Program-made: the position numbers and the translations under genes
Shown: positions 25,992-35,626 of the stretch, one piece after another
Position numbering within the stretch: position 1 is the stretch's first letter
Layout: each line of letters opens with the position of its first letter
Notes under the pieces: generated by a model
Told to the model about the DNA's origin: nothing
The model's input: only the letters and a program-made list of their open reading frames with translations
Database searches by the model: none
NCBI RefSeq assembly: GCF_900114415.1
Contig: NZ_FOSZ01000011.1
Location: 1 to 64,000, forward strand
Length of the DNA stretch: 64,000 nucleotides
Source: Shimia haliotis
Lineage (GTDB): Bacteria > Pseudomonadota > Alphaproteobacteria > Rhodobacterales > Rhodobacteraceae
Direction of reading: 5' to 3'

Positions 25992-26018
25992 GAGGTTTCC
26001 GGTTTTTCCGGTCCTTGC

Positions 26019-26051
26019 AAAGCCCTCGCCCATCGGCGGGGGTTTTTTTTG
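26019..26051 (+). terminator. Intrinsic terminator after rplQ
   Basis: GCCC-TCGCC pairs with GGCGGGGGT around CATC and is followed by eight T. It ends the ribosomal region. Confidence 0.88.
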
Positions 26052-26097
26052 TGGGTGCAATCTGTTGCCGGCCGATCAATTGTCCTATGGCGTTTGG

Positions 26098-26126
26098 TTG
26101 AAAACTTGGACCTGCCCGCGCATATG
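26098..26126 (+). promoter_or_regulatory. Candidate heat-shock-type promoter of the Do protease gene
   Basis: TTGAAA (26098-26103), 17 bp, CATATG (26121-26126). It resembles the alphaproteobacterial RpoH pattern (CTTGAA, about 17 bp, CCATAT) at most positions but could also be read as a weak sigma-70 promoter. Confidence 0.4.
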
Positions 26127-26153
26127 CTTTGAAAGCAAAAAAAGGACTCCTGT

Positions 26154-27536
26154 ATGCTCCGCCCCCTCGCGATTGCCCTGTCACTGGCCGTAGCCGCGCC
26201 TGCTCTGGCCGAAACACAAATTCCGCAGTCCCAAGCTGAAATCAGTCTTGGTTTTGCACCTCTGGTGAGGGAGGCCGCGCCGGCAGTGGTGAATATTTAC
26301 GCCAAACAGGTCATCCAGGCCCGTCAGACCCCGTTTTCCGGCGATCCGTTTTTTGACCAGTTCTTCCGGAGCTTCGGCGACACCAAACCACAGGTTCAGA
26401 ACTCTTTGGGCTCGGGAGTGATTTTGTCTGAGGACGGGATTGTCGTGTCCAACTATCATGTTGTGGGTATGTCGACAGACATTCGGGTGCAGCTGAAAGA
26501 CCGGCGGGAATACAAGGCGCGGGTTCTGCTGGCCGATGAAGAAAGCGATCTGGCGATCATGCAGCTTGAAGGAGTGGACGGCCTGCCGTTTCTGAACCTG
26601 CGCGACAGTGATGGCGTCGAAGTTGGTGAATTGGTTCTGGCGATCGGCAACCCGTTCGGTGTGGGGCAAACAGTGACCAGCGGTATTGTGTCGGGATTGG
26701 CACGGTCCGGTGTTTCCACAGGCAACGCGCGGGGCTATTTCTTGCAAACCGATGCGGCAATCAACCCCGGCAACTCGGGCGGAGCGCTGGTGGATGTGAA
26801 CGGCGATCTGGTTGGTATCAACACGTCGATTTTGACGCGCTCTGGCGGTTCTAACGGGATCGGTTTTGCCATTCCTTCGAAACTGGTTGGCCAATTCGTT
26901 AAACAAGCCCGCGACGGGTTTGACAGCTTTCAGCGCCCTTGGGCCGGCATGTTCGGCCAGCCCGTTGATGCGGATATGGCGGACGGCCTTGGCCTTGACC
27001 GGCCAGGTGGGATCGTGGTGTCGGACATGCATGCCGTCAGCCCGTTCCTTGCTGCCGGTCTTGAAGCCGGAGACGTCATTCTGGAAGTTGACGGTCAGCC
27101 GGTGAACACACCCGCCGAAATGGTATTCCGTATGTCTGTTGTGGGCTTGGGACAAGAAGCGGACGTGCTGGTTGTGCGCGATGGTGAAGAACAGGTTTAT
27201 AGCGTTCCTTTGAACACAGCGCCGGAAGAGCCATCGCGGGAGACCGTGGAGACCGGCGAACGGTCCGCGATTCCTGGGTTGGTGGTGAGCAATGTGAACC
27301 CCGCCGTTGTTGGGCAGTTTGGCCTGCCGCTAGGTATTTCCGGAGTGGTTGTGGAGAAGCCGGGACCAGTCGGTGCGCGGTTGGGATTGAATCCAGGTGA
27401 CGTGCTGCGAGCGGTTGATGGCAAAGACGTTGGCACAACAAAAGAGGTTGATCAGGCTTTGCGCAAGGCCAAGAAACGCCTTACGCTAGAGGTCCAACGC
27501 GGCACGCAACGTGTCACGATGCGGTTTCGACTCTGA
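26154..27536 (+). CDS. Do (DegP/DegQ) family periplasmic serine protease
   Basis: The 460-residue protein has a signal peptide (MLRPLAIALSLAVAAPALAE), a trypsin-like domain with His102 (SNYHVVG), Asp132 (SDLAIM) and Ser208 (NPGNSGGAL), and two PDZ domains (about 265-350 and 370-458; GGIVVSDMHAVSPFLAAGLE and GVVVEKPGPVGARLGLNPGD). This is the layout of Do proteases that degrade or chaperone misfolded envelope proteins. Length matches DegQ-type members. It is followed after 5 nt by rarA and starts a six-gene operon. A heat-shock-like promoter motif lies upstream. Confidence 0.95.
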   Translation: MLRPLAIALSLAVAAPALAETQIPQSQAEISLGFAPLVREAAPAVVNIYAKQVIQARQTPFSGDPFFDQFFRSFGDTKPQVQNSLGSGVILSEDGIVVSNYHVVGMSTDIRVQLKDRREYKARVLLADEESDLAIMQLEGVDGLPFLNLRDSDGVEVGELVLAIGNPFGVGQTVTSGIVSGLARSGVSTGNARGYFLQTDAAINPGNSGGALVDVNGDLVGINTSILTRSGGSNGIGFAIPSKLVGQFVKQARDGFDSFQRPWAGMFGQPVDADMADGLGLDRPGGIVVSDMHAVSPFLAAGLEAGDVILEVDGQPVNTPAEMVFRMSVVGLGQEADVLVVRDGEEQVYSVPLNTAPEEPSRETVETGERSAIPGLVVSNVNPAVVGQFGLPLGISGVVVEKPGPVGARLGLNPGDVLRAVDGKDVGTTKEVDQALRKAKKRLTLEVQRGTQRVTMRFRL

Positions 27537-27541
27537 GGACT

Positions 27542-28873
27542 ATGGCCGACCTTTTTGACATTCCCAATTCCGGTGGTGGGACCACCAATGAGGGCGCGGG
27601 CGAAAGCAACGCGCCCCGTCCTTTGGCGGACCGTTTGCGGCCCAAATCGCTGGGCGAGGTGATCGGACAAGAGCAGGTTTTGGGGCCCGAAGCCCCCTTG
27701 GGCGTGATGCTGTCGTCGGGGTCTTTGTCATCGCTGGTGTTCTGGGGGCCGCCCGGCGTGGGCAAAACCACAATCGCCCGGCTTTTGGCGGATGAGACCG
27801 ACCTGCATTTTGTCCAGATCAGTGCGATTTTTACTGGCGTTCCTGAGCTTAGGAAAGTGTTTGAGGCCGCCAAAGTGCGGCGTGCAAACGGCAAAGGCAC
27901 TTTGCTGTTTGTGGATGAAATCCACCGGTTCAACAAAGCGCAGCAGGACGGATTTTTGCCCTTCATGGAGGACGGCACGATCCTTTTGGTGGGCGCGACA
28001 ACCGAGAACCCATCGTTTGAACTTAACGCTGCGGTTATCAGCCGGTCACAGGTTCTTGTTTTACAACGCCTGAGCCTCGCCGATTTGGAGCGATTGGCCC
28101 AAAGGTCGGAAAAAGAGCTGGGCCGGGCATTGCCCTTGGACGGGCCAGCACGCGAGGCGCTGTTGGAGATGGCGGATGGCGACGGGCGGGCTTTGCTGAA
28201 CCTGATCGAACAGGTCATGGCGTGGCGTGTGGAGGGTAAGCTCGATACCGATGCCTTGTCGACGCGACTGATGCGCCGGGCGGCAAAATACGACAAGTCG
28301 GGTGATGAGCATTACAACCTGATTTCCGCGCTGCACAAATCAGTGCGGGGCTCTGATCCGGACGCAGCGCTTTATTGGTATGCGCGGATGCTGGAAGGTG
28401 GGGAAGACCCTCGGTTCTTGGCGCGGCGGATCACGCGGATGGCTTGCGAAGACATCGCGCTGGCAGACCCGCAGGCGCAGGGTGTGTGTCTGGATGCTTG
28501 GGAAACCTATGAACGGTTAGGAAGTCCTGAAGGCGAATTGGCGCTGGCGCAGGCGGTGATTTATCTGGCGCTCGCGCCCAAAACCAACGCAGGCTACATG
28601 GCCTACAAAGCCGCGCGGAGATTGGCAAAAAAGACGGGCTCCGAGCCGCCGCCCAAACATATCCTGAACGCGCCGACGCGTCTGATGGAGGAGCAAGGCT
28701 ATGGCGATGGGTATGAGTATGACCACAACGCCGAAGGTGGTTTCTCTGGACAGAACTACTTTCCGGACGGTGTGAAACGGCCGGTGCTCTATTCCCCGGT
28801 CGAGCGCGGGTTCGAGCGAGAGCTGAAGCGGCGTTTGGACTATTTCACCAATCAGCGACTGAAAAAGCAATGA
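27542..28873 (+). CDS. rarA: Replication-associated recombination protein A (AAA+ ATPase)
   Basis: RarA/MgsA (443 residues) is a clamp-loader-like ATPase that acts at stalled replication forks. Walker A GPPGVGKT is at residues 69-76, Walker B LLFVDEIHRFN around 121-131, sensor-1 VGATTENPSFELNAAVISR follows, and the C-terminal tetramerisation part has KSVRGSDPDAALYWYARML and RRITRMACEDIALADPQA. It begins 5 nt after the protease gene and overlaps crcB by 4 nt. Confidence 0.96.
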   Translation: MADLFDIPNSGGGTTNEGAGESNAPRPLADRLRPKSLGEVIGQEQVLGPEAPLGVMLSSGSLSSLVFWGPPGVGKTTIARLLADETDLHFVQISAIFTGVPELRKVFEAAKVRRANGKGTLLFVDEIHRFNKAQQDGFLPFMEDGTILLVGATTENPSFELNAAVISRSQVLVLQRLSLADLERLAQRSEKELGRALPLDGPAREALLEMADGDGRALLNLIEQVMAWRVEGKLDTDALSTRLMRRAAKYDKSGDEHYNLISALHKSVRGSDPDAALYWYARMLEGGEDPRFLARRITRMACEDIALADPQAQGVCLDAWETYERLGSPEGELALAQAVIYLALAPKTNAGYMAYKAARRLAKKTGSEPPPKHILNAPTRLMEEQGYGDGYEYDHNAEGGFSGQNYFPDGVKRPVLYSPVERGFERELKRRLDYFTNQRLKKQ

Positions 28874-29259
28874 TCATGAACGTTGCATATGTGGCGTTTG
28901 GCGGCGCTATTGGGGCGGCCTTGCGCTATCTCGTTGGCCTGAGTGTGATCCGCGCCATAGGGCAGGGGGCCTTGGGCGGTTTTCCAGTGGCAATTATCAC
29001 CGTGAACATCCTCGGCTCGTTTCTGATGGGTGTTTTTGTGGTCGCTGCGGCTCAACGCGGGCTGACACATCTGTCGCCATTGGTGATGACTGGCCTTTTA
29101 GGCGGGTTTACGACGTTTTCAGCCTTCTCTCTTGAGACTGTAACGCTGATTGAGCGTGGACAATGGGGCGCGGCTGGTGTTTATGTCGCGCTTTCCGTTA
29201 TTGGGTCGGTTGGCGCGTTGTTTTTGGGTGTGTTGATCGCGCGTGGAGTATTCGCATGA
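28870..29259 (+). CDS. crcB: Fluoride ion channel CrcB/Fluc
   Basis: The 129-residue protein has four hydrophobic helices and the Fluc motifs GGAIGAALRYLVG, the Asn-containing NILGSFLMG helix and LLGGFTTFSAFSLET with the conserved Thr/Phe tract. It exports fluoride as a dual-topology dimer. The ATG overlaps the rarA stop (ATGA); a second Met two codons on is an alternative start. No fluoride riboswitch is seen, as expected inside an operon. Confidence 0.95.
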   Translation: MIMNVAYVAFGGAIGAALRYLVGLSVIRAIGQGALGGFPVAIITVNILGSFLMGVFVVAAAQRGLTHLSPLVMTGLLGGFTTFSAFSLETVTLIERGQWGAAGVYVALSVIGSVGALFLGVLIARGVFA

Positions 29260-30302
29260 GCCGGGTTCAGACCATCATTATCGAAGAAGACGACGCGGAT
29301 CAGCGTCTTGATCGCTGGTTCAAGCGGGTGTTTCCGCATATCGGGCAGGGCCGTGTCGAGAAGTTGTGCCGCAAAGGCGAAATCCGTGTGGATGGTGGGC
29401 GTGTAAAGGCTTCGACTCGCCTTGAAGCTGGCAACGAAGTGCGCATTCCGCCGCTTCCGGCCCCGGGCGAGATGCCTCCGCGACCCGTGGACATGCGAAT
29501 TTCCGACAAGGACGCCAAGATGATCCGCGACTGCGTGATCTACAAAGATGACCATGTGATCGCGATCAACAAACCGGCGGGGCTGCCCACGCAGGGCGGC
29601 AGCAAGCAGACCAAACACGTAGATGGCCTTGCAGAGGCCCTGCGGTTTGATTTTGAGGAAAAACCGCGTCTGGTGCACAGATTGGACAAGGACACGTCTG
29701 GTGTTCTGTTGCTCGCGCGGACCCGCAAGGCAGCGCAGTCCCTGACGGCCGCGCTGCGTCACAAAGAAACGCGCAAGATATATTGGGCGGTCGTGGCCGG
29801 AGTGCCGACGCCTTATTTGGGTGAGATCAAATACGGGCTGGTCAAAGCAGCCGGGCATGGCAAACGCGGCGAAGGTGAAAAAATGCACGCGGTGCATCCA
29901 CGCGACGTCGACGCAACGCCTGGAGCCAAGCGAGCACATACGCAATACGCGACGTTGTACCGAGTGGCGAGCCGCGCAAGCTGGGTTGCGATGGAGCCTT
30001 TGACAGGCCGCACGCATCAGCTTCGGGCCCATATGGCCGAGATCGGTCATCCGATCATTGGTGATGGCAAATATGGCGGTTCAGGGCAGGAAAACCTTGG
30101 TGATGGCTGGGGGGCACAGTTGGGAGGCATCATTTCTAACAAATTGCACCTGCACGCCCGCACCATGGCCTTTGAACATCCTGAGACCCGCAAGCCGGTG
30201 ACAATCCATGCGGAGTTGCCCCCGCACATGGCGCTCACATGGGATACCTTCGGCTGGACTCCGGATCTTGCAGACGAAGATCCCTTTGAAAGCCTGCGCT
30301 GA
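29256..30302 (+). CDS. rluC: 23S rRNA pseudouridine synthase RluC
   Basis: The 348-residue enzyme has an N-terminal S4-like domain (ADQRLDRWFKRVFPHIGQGR and KGEIRVDGGRVK) and the RluA-family catalytic core with the Asp in RLVHRLDKDTSGVLLL. GRTHQLRAHMAEIGHPIIGD and the loop GDGKYGG follow. It likely makes pseudouridines in 23S rRNA. The chosen ATG overlaps the crcB stop (ATGA); the longer frame upstream reads crcB out of phase. Confidence 0.95.
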   Translation: MSRVQTIIIEEDDADQRLDRWFKRVFPHIGQGRVEKLCRKGEIRVDGGRVKASTRLEAGNEVRIPPLPAPGEMPPRPVDMRISDKDAKMIRDCVIYKDDHVIAINKPAGLPTQGGSKQTKHVDGLAEALRFDFEEKPRLVHRLDKDTSGVLLLARTRKAAQSLTAALRHKETRKIYWAVVAGVPTPYLGEIKYGLVKAAGHGKRGEGEKMHAVHPRDVDATPGAKRAHTQYATLYRVASRASWVAMEPLTGRTHQLRAHMAEIGHPIIGDGKYGGSGQENLGDGWGAQLGGIISNKLHLHARTMAFEHPETRKPVTIHAELPPHMALTWDTFGWTPDLADEDPFESLR

Positions 30303-30359
30303 GCTTGACGCCCTTTCGTTCACGTGGTGAAGCATCGCTTGAGCGCGAAGGGACAGGCT

Positions 30360-31037
30360 ATGCGGCTAAAGCTGGTGATATTTGATGTGGACGGCACGCT
30401 GGTGGACAGCCAAGCCGACATTTTGGGGTCGATGCAGGGGGCCTTTGACGGGCTTGGGCTGGCGCCGCCGCCAAAGGATGCAATCCTCAGTATTGTTGGC
30501 TTGTCATTGGATGTGGCGATGTTGCGGTTGGCGCCACAGGTCGATGCGGTGACACGCGCGGCCTTGGTAGAAGGCTACAAGCAAACCTATATGCAGCGCC
30601 GCGAAGCGGTGGGCACCGAGGAAAGTTCCCCGCTTTACGCTGGCGCACGGGACGCTTTGGATCGATTGAAAACGCGTGACGACATTTTTCTTGGCGTGGC
30701 GACCGGAAAATCTCGCCGCGGGCTGGACAAGTTGATCGAGGGTCACGGGCTTGAGGGGTATTTTCTGACGCGGCAAGTGGCCGATGATCATCCAAGCAAA
30801 CCAAACCCGTCTATGATCTTGGCAGCACTTTCCGAGATGGGTATGGAGCGTGCCGACGCGGTGATGATTGGCGACACTTCTTATGACATGGAGATGGCGC
30901 AGGCTGCGGGGGTCGCGGGCCTTGGTGTCGGTTGGGGGTATCATCCGACATCGGCACTCAACGCGGCGCGACTGGTTATTGAAGACTACGCAGCGCTGGA
31001 CGGCGCTTTGGCAGAGATATTCGGAGACACGTCATGA
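30360..31037 (+). CDS. HAD-superfamily phosphatase (phosphoglycolate phosphatase-like)
   Basis: The 225-residue protein has HAD motif I VIFDVDGTLVDSQ (residues 6-18), a helical cap, motif II in GVATGKS, a Lys in HPSKPNP and motif IV VMIGDTSYDMEMAQAAG. The arrangement suggests a subfamily IA hydrolase like Gph or PpaX; substrate not certain. AGGGACAGG precedes the ATG. Its stop overlaps the next start (ATGA). Confidence 0.9.
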   Translation: MRLKLVIFDVDGTLVDSQADILGSMQGAFDGLGLAPPPKDAILSIVGLSLDVAMLRLAPQVDAVTRAALVEGYKQTYMQRREAVGTEESSPLYAGARDALDRLKTRDDIFLGVATGKSRRGLDKLIEGHGLEGYFLTRQVADDHPSKPNPSMILAALSEMGMERADAVMIGDTSYDMEMAQAAGVAGLGVGWGYHPTSALNAARLVIEDYAALDGALAEIFGDTS

Positions 31038-31744
31038 GCGGCTGGGCAAAGAAACGATTTTGGAAAGACACTGCAGTTGTTGAAACCGAACAGGGTTTCG
31101 GCATCGCTTTGGACGGGCGCTCTGTAACAACTCCGGCAAAGACCTCCCTTGTGATGCCGACCCGCGCCATGGCCGAAGCTGTGGCCGCAGAGTGGGATGC
31201 CCAGGAAGATGTAATTGATCCCGCTAGCATGCCGGTGACGCGCTCAGCGAACGCGGCAATTGACAAAGTGGCCACTCAGCACGGCGAGGTGGCAGATATG
31301 TTGGCGGAATACGGCGGCAGTGACTTGCTGTGCTATCGCGCAACGTCGCCGTCGGAGTTGATCGCGCGTCAGGCAGAAGGCTGGGACCCTTTGCTGGTCT
31401 GGGCGAAGGACACTTTCGGCGCCGATCTTGAAACGGTTTCCGGCGTCATGTTCAAGGCGCAGGACCCTGAAGCGTTGGCACGTTTGAGCGAGCAGGTTCA
31501 CGGATTTGACAATTTTCAGCTCGCGGCCTTTCACGATCTGGTCGGGATCTCCGGTTCTCTGATCATTGGCCTTGCTGCGGTGCACGATTTGCATCCGATT
31601 GAAACGCTTTGGCAATTGTCGCGAATCGATGAGCAGTGGCAAGAAGATCAATGGGGTGTAGATGAAGAGGCGGCTGCCGAAGCCGCACAGAAAAAACATG
31701 CGTTTGTGCATGCCTACAATTTCTTTAAAATGACTGGCAACTAA
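31034..31744 (+). CDS. ATP12-family F1-ATPase assembly chaperone
   Basis: The 236-residue protein matches the ATP12 chaperone family, which in mitochondria binds the F1 alpha subunit before assembly. Signature parts are KRFWKDTAVVETEQGFGIAL with LDGRSVTTPAK, AVAAEWDAQEDVIDPASMP, the middle GGSDLLCYRATSP and AAVHDLHPIETLWQLSRIDE. It is coupled to the HAD gene, far from the atp operon that is also in this window (57464-62295). It ends the operon begun by the Do protease. Confidence 0.93.
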   Translation: MSGWAKKRFWKDTAVVETEQGFGIALDGRSVTTPAKTSLVMPTRAMAEAVAAEWDAQEDVIDPASMPVTRSANAAIDKVATQHGEVADMLAEYGGSDLLCYRATSPSELIARQAEGWDPLLVWAKDTFGADLETVSGVMFKAQDPEALARLSEQVHGFDNFQLAAFHDLVGISGSLIIGLAAVHDLHPIETLWQLSRIDEQWQEDQWGVDEEAAAEAAQKKHAFVHAYNFFKMTGN

Positions 31745-31942
31745 CCGCTTTGGAGGCCAAACTGGCCAATTTGGTCAGCCACGCAATCATTGATTGATAA
31801 GCGTGATGGGCCTCTTGACGTTTGGCGATGAATGCGAGCAAACTGCCTTTGATGCATGGGGGGTGTAATCTCCGCACATCTATTTCGGCCCCTTGGGCCA
31901 GATGAACCACCCGAGAAGGGTGGACAACAGGAAGAGGTAAAA

Positions 31943-32959
31943 ATGAAAAAATCCGTACTCTTTGGTGCACTGACGGTTGCTGGCCTGGCGGCCGGTGCTG
32001 CGGCTGCTGGCACGCTGGATGACGTGAAAGCACGCGGCAAACTGAACTGTGGTGTGACCACCGGTCTGGTCGGCTTTGCCGCGCCCGACGCAAACGGCGA
32101 ATGGGAAGGCTTTGACGTTGGCGTATGCCGCGCAGTTGCCGCCGCCGTTCTTGGCGATCCGAGCGCAGTTGAATTCGTGCCGACCACCGGCAAGACCCGC
32201 TTCACCGCGCTGGCGTCTGGCGAAATCGACGTGCTGGCACGTAACACCACTTGGACGTTCTCCCGTGACGTTGACCTCAAGTTCACCTTTGTTGGCGTGA
32301 ACTACTATGACGGTCAGGGCTTCATGGTTCCGAAGGAACTGGGTGTTTCCTCTGCGAAAGAACTGGACGGCGCGACTGTTTGTATTCAGACCGGCACCAC
32401 CACCGAGCTGAACCTGGCGGACTTCTTCCGCTCCAACAACATCAGCTATGAGCCGGTTCCGATCGAAACCAACGCTGAAGCTCAGCAGCAGTACCTTGCA
32501 GGTGCGTGCGACGTGTACACCACCGACGCATCCGGTCTGGCCGCCACTCGCGCGACCTTTGAAGATCCGGCCGCACACGTTCTGCTGCCTGAAATCATCT
32601 CCAAGGAGCCGCTCGGCCCGCTGGTTCGTCATGGCGACGACAACTGGGGTGACGTGGTACGCTGGTCCCTGAACGCTCTGATCACTGCAGAAGAGCTGGG
32701 TGTGACCTCCGCGAACATCGAAGAGATGGCTGCTGGCACCAACAACCCTGAAGTAAACCGCCTGCTGGGCACCGAAGGCACACTGGGCGAGATGCTCGGT
32801 CTGGACGCCGGTTGGGCCAAAGCAGCCATCATGGCTGGCGGTAACTACGGTGAGCTGTTTGAAGGCAACATCGGTGAGTCCACCCCGATCGGTCTGGCCC
32901 GTGGCCTGAACGCTCAGTGGACAAACGGCGGCCTGATCTACTCCCCGCCCTTCCGCTAA
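31943..32959 (+). CDS. aapJ: Amino-acid ABC transporter, periplasmic binding protein
   Basis: The 338-residue protein has a signal peptide (MKKSVLFGALTVAGLAAGAA) and the type-II amino-acid binding fold: LDDVKARGKLNCGVTTGLVG, GFDVGVCRAVAAAVLGDP, TGKTRFTALASGEIDVLARN. Length and sequence fit AapJ/BztA, which bind a range of polar amino acids (Glu, Gln, Asp, Asn). The long frame upstream is ignored because GGAAGAGGTAAAA precedes the ATG. A terminator-type hairpin separates it from the permeases, consistent with higher expression of the binding protein. bztA is the equivalent symbol in Rhodobacter. Confidence 0.94.
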   Translation: MKKSVLFGALTVAGLAAGAAAAGTLDDVKARGKLNCGVTTGLVGFAAPDANGEWEGFDVGVCRAVAAAVLGDPSAVEFVPTTGKTRFTALASGEIDVLARNTTWTFSRDVDLKFTFVGVNYYDGQGFMVPKELGVSSAKELDGATVCIQTGTTTELNLADFFRSNNISYEPVPIETNAEAQQQYLAGACDVYTTDASGLAATRATFEDPAAHVLLPEIISKEPLGPLVRHGDDNWGDVVRWSLNALITAEELGVTSANIEEMAAGTNNPEVNRLLGTEGTLGEMLGLDAGWAKAAIMAGGNYGELFEGNIGESTPIGLARGLNAQWTNGGLIYSPPFR

Positions 32960-32969
32960 ACACATCTCG

Positions 32970-33004
32970 GAAAGGGCGCGGTTCATACCGCGCCCTTTTC
33001 GCTT
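32970..33004 (+). terminator. Hairpin terminator between aapJ and aapQ
   Basis: AAAGGGCGCGGT pairs perfectly with ACCGCGCCCTTT around TCAT, followed by TCGCTTT. Partial readthrough would give permease mRNA at lower level. Confidence 0.85.
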
Positions 33005-33081
33005 TAGACCGACCCACAACAATAATCGGCCACGGCGCAACGACGCCTTAAAAACAGGCCGAACAACGGGGAAGATCCCAT

Positions 33082-34314
33082 ATGACTACTTTGACCGACC
33101 CTCCCAAGGAGTCGTTCCGGCTGTCTATGCTGATCAATGACACGCGCTACCGCTCGCTCACGTTCCAAGCGATTGCGGCCATCGCGTTGACATTGGCCAT
33201 CTGGTATCTGGGCAACAACTTGATCCAGAACCTGCGCGCCGCCGGATTGAATATCTCCTACGCATTTCTTGGCGATTCCGCTGGATACGATATCAACCAG
33301 CGCCTGATAGAATACGATAGCCAATCCAGCCACGCCCGAGCGGCACTGGTTGGTTTGCTGAACACACTGTTGGTGGCCTTTCTAGCCTGCATCACCGCAA
33401 CAATCTTTGGCGTGGTCGCCGGCGTTTTACGCCTGTCCAACAACTGGATCGTGTCCAAGTTGATGGCCGTCTATGTGGAAATCTTCCGCAATATTCCGGT
33501 TCTGATCTGGATCATCATTATCTTCACCATCATGACCGCTGTGATGCCGGGGCCGCGTGAATTCCGCGGCGACAACGCCACATCGAGCATGGTTCTGGAC
33601 CTTTTTGCCTTCACCAACCGAGGCGTTTACGTGCCGATGCCGTTCTTTGAGAACGGATTGTTCGGCAACGCGACGCTGAACTGGGTGCTTGTCCTGCTGG
33701 TGGCTGTTGGCTCTTGGTACGCAACCCGTGCAAACAATGCCCGCGCGGCCAAAGTGCAGGCCGACACTGGTGTTCGCCCGAACACGCTTTGGGTCAATCT
33801 GGCGATTTGGCTGGTGCCGTTTGTGGTTCTGATGTTCATCATGGGGCTCGCATGGGAAGTGCCTGCGCTGAAGGGCTTCAACTTCAAAGGCGGCATCAAG
33901 ATCGGTGGTCCGCTGATCGCGCTGTGGTTCGCCCTCTCAATCTACACGGGTGCCTTCATCGCGGAAAACGTTCGCGCCGGTATTCAGGCGGTCTCCAAAG
34001 GCCAGACTGAAGCGGCCTCTGCTTTGGGTCTGCGTCCCAACAAGGTGATGAACCTTGTGATCCTGCCACAGGCTCTGCGGGTGATCATTCCGCCGCTGAT
34101 TTCGCAGTATCTGAACATCACAAAGAACTCGTCGCTAGCGATTGCCGTGGGCTATGCGGATATCACCGCTACGCTGGGGGGCATCACGCTCAACCAGACG
34201 GGCCGCGCGATCGAATGCGTCCTTCTGCTGATGTTGTTCTATCTCACCGCGTCGTTGCTCATTTCGATGGCGATGAACGTCTACAACGCATCCGTTAAGT
34301 TGAAGGAGCGCTGA
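33082..34314 (+). CDS. aapQ: Amino-acid ABC transporter permease AapQ/BztB
   Basis: The 410-residue inner-membrane protein has about eight hydrophobic helices and the ABC permease EAA motif near the C-terminus (AVSKGQTEAASALGLRPNKV, then VILPQALRVIIPPLISQYLN). The long N-terminal part with extra helices (ALVGLLNTLLVAFLACITAT) is characteristic of the Aap/Bzt type and not of short HisM-like permeases. AapM follows 1 nt after the stop. Confidence 0.94.
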   Translation: MTTLTDPPKESFRLSMLINDTRYRSLTFQAIAAIALTLAIWYLGNNLIQNLRAAGLNISYAFLGDSAGYDINQRLIEYDSQSSHARAALVGLLNTLLVAFLACITATIFGVVAGVLRLSNNWIVSKLMAVYVEIFRNIPVLIWIIIIFTIMTAVMPGPREFRGDNATSSMVLDLFAFTNRGVYVPMPFFENGLFGNATLNWVLVLLVAVGSWYATRANNARAAKVQADTGVRPNTLWVNLAIWLVPFVVLMFIMGLAWEVPALKGFNFKGGIKIGGPLIALWFALSIYTGAFIAENVRAGIQAVSKGQTEAASALGLRPNKVMNLVILPQALRVIIPPLISQYLNITKNSSLAIAVGYADITATLGGITLNQTGRAIECVLLLMLFYLTASLLISMAMNVYNASVKLKER

Positions 34315-34315
34315 G

Positions 34316-35611
34316 ATGGCTGATCAAGACAATAACTCCATCGCGTTCGTTGCCACCGAAGTCATTCCGGAAAGCCCGCCTCCCGCGCGCGAAACCGGCG
34401 TGGTCAAGTGGCTCCGTGAAAACCTGTTCTCCTCTGTCACCAACACCATCCTGACGGTGCTGGCACTGGCGCTGATCTATCTGGTGCTGAAAAGCACCAT
34501 GCCCTGGATTTTGAACGGTCTCTGGACGACCTCTTCGCTTGCGGAATGTCGTGAGATTTTGGACGGAACCACGGGGGCGTGTTTCTCTGTCCTGACGGAA
34601 CGTTGGAACCAGTTGATTTACGGCTTCAAGTATCCGGTTGAGGAATACTGGCGTCCGAATTTGGCTTTCCTGCTGATGCTGGTTGCCATTGCGCCGGTGC
34701 TGTTCTTCGACCTGCCGCGCAAATTGTTGATTGTGACTGCACTCTTCCCGTTTGTGGCCTTTTGGCTGATCTGGGGTGGCACCATTCTTGCGCCGCTGAT
34801 CGCCCTGATCGGGTTTATTGTGGCCGGAGCCTTCTTCCAGAAGTTCGGACGCAACAACTTTGCTCTGGGCTTTTTCGGCGCGATTGTGATTGCGCTGGCG
34901 ATTTGGTCCATTGGTGGCTCGATGATCCCTGAAGGGGCGTCTGAGAATGCCTTGCTTCCTGCAGTGCCGTCCCGAGATCTTGGTGGCTTCATGCTCAACA
35001 TGATGCTGGGTCTGACCTGTGTGTCTTTGTCGGTGCCTTTGGGCATTGCTCTGGCACTTGGGCGTCAGTCCAACATGCCGCTGATCAAGGGCATCTGCGT
35101 GGTCTTCATCGAATTTGTGCGGGGTGTGCCGCTGATTACGCTGCTGTTTGTGGCCTCTGTCATGCTGTCCTACTTTTTCCCGCCGGATGCGACCGTCGAC
35201 CTCTTCCTGCGCGTTGTGATCATGATCACGCTTTTCTCGGCGGCCTATATTGCCGAGGTGGTGCGCGGTGGTCTCGCCGCCCTTCCCAAGGGGCAGTATG
35301 AGGCGGCCGACAGCCTTGGTCTGGACTATCCGCAGGCCATGCGTTTGATCATTCTGCCGCAGGCGTTGAAGATCTCGATCCCGGGCATCGTCAACGTGGC
35401 AGTGGGCCTGTTCAAGGACACCACCCTCGTATCGGTCATCTCGATGTTCGATCTCGTGGGTATGATCCGCGGACCGATCCTCGCATCGACCGAATGGAAC
35501 GGCGTCTATTGGGAGCTATTCGGCTTCGCCGCTGCTCTGTTCTTCGTCGTTTGCTACGGCATTTCACAATATTCCCAGTGGCTTGAGCGCAAGCTGCACA
35601 AAGGCCACTAA
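34316..35611 (+). CDS. aapM: Amino-acid ABC transporter permease AapM/BztC
   Basis: The second permease subunit, 431 residues, has the EAA loop ALPKGQYEAADSLGLDYPQA followed by IILPQALKISIPGIVNVAVG, and a large N-terminal insertion typical of BztC with helices around residues 35-60 and 110-190. It pairs with aapQ to form the membrane channel. It begins right after the aapQ stop, and aapP follows after 15 nt. Confidence 0.94.
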   Translation: MADQDNNSIAFVATEVIPESPPPARETGVVKWLRENLFSSVTNTILTVLALALIYLVLKSTMPWILNGLWTTSSLAECREILDGTTGACFSVLTERWNQLIYGFKYPVEEYWRPNLAFLLMLVAIAPVLFFDLPRKLLIVTALFPFVAFWLIWGGTILAPLIALIGFIVAGAFFQKFGRNNFALGFFGAIVIALAIWSIGGSMIPEGASENALLPAVPSRDLGGFMLNMMLGLTCVSLSVPLGIALALGRQSNMPLIKGICVVFIEFVRGVPLITLLFVASVMLSYFFPPDATVDLFLRVVIMITLFSAAYIAEVVRGGLAALPKGQYEAADSLGLDYPQAMRLIILPQALKISIPGIVNVAVGLFKDTTLVSVISMFDLVGMIRGPILASTEWNGVYWELFGFAAALFFVVCYGISQYSQWLERKLHKGH

Positions 35612-35626
35612 GAAGGGGTTCATAAT

